From Bacillota bacterium (GTDB lineage Bacteria; Bacillota; Clostridia; Lachnospirales; Lachnospiraceae): 6,045 nucleotides of DNA. Positions 4,955 through 6,045 of the stretch are shown here, in pieces. The notes below the pieces were generated by a model. It was not told the origin of the DNA, searched no databases, and saw only the letters and a list, made by a program, of their open reading frames with translations. Within the stretch, counting starts at the first letter, position 1. Every line of letters starts with the position of its first letter. Location: contig JAEZRJ010000058.1 of NCBI GenBank assembly GCA_023412855.1, forward strand, positions 1 to 6,045, in the 5' to 3' direction. The position numbers and the translations under genes were made by a program.

Positions 4955-6001
4955 TTATTTATTAGCGGCGAGCTCTGCTTTCAATCTCTCCGTAAGTGCA
5001 GGAACGATTTTATTCAAGTCTCCGACAATACCGTAATCAGCTACGTCGAAGATAGGAGCTGTTTCATCCTTATTAATAGCGATGATAACGTCAGATTCTT
5101 CCATACCTGCCAGATGCTGAATCGCTCCGGAAATACCGATTGCAAAGTACAGATTAGGGCGAACGGTCTTACCGGTCTGTCCTACCTGCAAATCCTTCGG
5201 CTTCCATCCGGAATCAACAGCCGCGCGGGAGCAGCTTACAGTAGCACCCAATACCTCAGCAAGGTCTTCCAGTATTTTGAAGTTCTCACCGCTGCAGACA
5301 CCACGGCCTCCGGAAACGAGAATCTTCGCATCCATAATATCTTCCGTCTCAGCAACAGCCTTTACTATATCGAGAATTTCAACATAATTATTGTTAGGTG
5401 TAAAGCCGGGATTGAACTCTTCAATCACTGCTTTCGCGTTCTCATCCTTACGAGCCTTCTGCATAACGCCGGGGCGAACCGTTGCCATCTGAGGACGGAA
5501 TTCCGGACATGCGATTGTCGCGATAGTATTGCCTCCGAAAGCAGGACGTGTCATAAGAAGCTGGTTGTGCAGCTGCTCTCTCCCCGGAATAGGGTTGATC
5601 GGGAAATCGCCGATTTCAAGTCTTGTACAGTCTGCCGTAAGTCCGGTATGCACTCTTGCGGATACACGGGGGCCGAGATCGCGTCCGATAGCGGTAGCGC
5701 CAACCAGGAAAATTTCCGGTTTATATTTCTCGATAACAGAAGCCAGTGCATGTGTGTAAGGCTCTGTTCTGTATTCTTTAAGCTCGGGATCATCCACAAG
5801 AATAACCTTATCCGCGCCGTAAGCTGCGAGTTCATCCGCAAGCGCTTTCACACCGCTTCCTACCAAAACAGCCGTAACTTCAGTTCCTAAATCTTTTGCA
5901 AGCTCTTTGCCCTTGCCGACCAATTCCAAAGCGATACCGCTAAGCTCGTTATCTACCTGCTGTGCAAAGACAAATACTCCTTTATATTCTGCTATATTCA
6001 T
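4955..6001 (-). CDS. etfA: electron transfer flavoprotein alpha subunit (EtfA)
   Basis: The 348-residue FAD-binding alpha subunit of the EtfAB heterodimer, a cytoplasmic electron carrier for acyl-CoA dehydrogenases. The N-terminal domain (about 1-190) carries GATAIGRDLGPRVSA (101-115) and HTGLTADC (118-125). The C-terminal FAD domain carries SGGRGV (230-235), SRAAVDSGW (258-266), QVGQTGKTVRP (272-282), GISGAIQHLAGM (289-300), INKD (309-312) and ADYGIVGDL (321-329), which between them supply the expected FAD contacts. Length is normal and nothing looks broken. In anaerobic Clostridia such proteins usually work with butyryl-CoA or another acyl-CoA dehydrogenase, and many are electron-bifurcating; the motifs fit this, but the second FAD or AMP site lies in EtfB, which is not visible. 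The ATG at 5999-6001 has GGTGA (6008-6012) 6 bases upstream. It is probably the last gene of its operon, given the hairpin at 4858-4899. The N-terminus begins directly with the folded domain and has no ferredoxin extension. Confidence 0.97.
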   Translation of the reverse strand: MNIAEYKGVFVFAQQVDNELSGIALELVGKGKELAKDLGTEVTAVLVGSGVKALADELAAYGADKVILVDDPELKEYRTEPYTHALASVIEKYKPEIFLVGATAIGRDLGPRVSARVHTGLTADCTRLEIGDFPINPIPGREQLHNQLLMTRPAFGGNTIATIACPEFRPQMATVRPGVMQKARKDENAKAVIEEFNPGFTPNNNYVEILDIVKAVAETEDIMDAKILVSGGRGVCSGENFKILEDLAEVLGATVSCSRAAVDSGWKPKDLQVGQTGKTVRPNLYFAIGISGAIQHLAGMEESDVIIAINKDETAPIFDVADYGIVGDLNKIVPALTERLKAELAANK

Positions 6002-6031
6002 TCTTATTCACCACGCTTTTCCTTTGATTTA

Positions 6032-6045
6032 TTAAATGATGTGTT
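6032..6045 (-). CDS. possible last codons of the upstream gene (etfB expected)
   Basis: On the minus strand one frame reads CAC ATC ATT followed by two consecutive TAA codons, giving a C-terminus ending in HII, 30 bases before the etfA start. The beta-subunit gene nearly always precedes etfA, and a short hydrophobic tail is compatible with it, but three residues are not proof. A competing frame stays open until a TAA two bases before the etfA ATG (ending SKEKRGE) and cannot be excluded. Confidence 0.33.

Noticed and set aside
4828..4965. Small plus-strand frame of 45 codons with a hydrophobic, Tyr/Ile-rich tail that could be a one-span membrane peptide
   Set aside because: AAAGGA is only 2 bases from the ATG, too close to work well. 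The frame runs through the terminator hairpin and into the end of etfA, and the tail is what AT-rich spacer DNA gives by chance.
4670..5890. Plus-strand reading frame of 406 codons
   Set aside because: Most of it is antisense to etfA. Its start is a low-complexity Ser/Leu/Phe translation of the polypyrimidine repeat, and no ribosome site is visible.

Overview
The window reads as chromosomal DNA from an anaerobic, low-to-moderate GC Firmicute. Class Clostridia is most likely, probably Lachnospiraceae or a close relative. This is an inference from protein style (a clostridial electron transfer flavoprotein, a soluble chemoreceptor with a zinc-binding tail, a Firmicutes-type PiT permease), the strong GGAGG-type ribosome sites and the SigA-like promoters. 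There is no rRNA, tRNA, CRISPR array, insertion sequence or prophage gene in it.

Layout from left to right. (1) Positions 1-32, minus strand: the first codons of an unidentified gene that continues outside the window. (2) 85-1689, minus strand: a two-gene unit, ybaK (Cys-tRNA(Pro)/Cys-tRNA(Cys) deacylase family) followed 24 bases later by mtnA (methylthioribose-1-phosphate isomerase). It is probably cotranscribed from a promoter near 1720-1748, and the unidentified gene may be its third member. (3) 1690-1939: a divergent regulatory region with promoters facing both ways and two inverted repeats between them. (4) 1940-3406, plus strand: a soluble methyl-accepting chemotaxis protein with a C-terminal CZB zinc domain, framed by a strong promoter and a clear intrinsic terminator. 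(5) 3558-4601, minus strand: a PiT-family inorganic phosphate permease, convergent with the chemoreceptor. (6) 4602-4954: a 353-base non-coding interval with a possible long leader for the permease, a perfect 14-bp tandem repeat, a candidate permease promoter and a hairpin that probably ends the upstream operon. (7) 4955-6001, minus strand: etfA, the alpha subunit of an electron transfer flavoprotein. Its beta-subunit gene is expected just beyond the right edge.

The genes do not form one pathway. They are separate housekeeping functions: sulfur/nucleoside by-product salvage with translation quality control, cytoplasmic chemosensing, phosphate uptake, and flavin-based electron transfer for acyl-CoA dehydrogenation. 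I found no convincing new multi-gene system. The points most worth a second look are the cysteine-bearing N-terminal segment and zinc-site geometry of the chemoreceptor, the paired inverted repeats in its divergent promoter region, and the purine-rich repeat in the putative permease leader, with near copies in two other minus-strand gene spacers.
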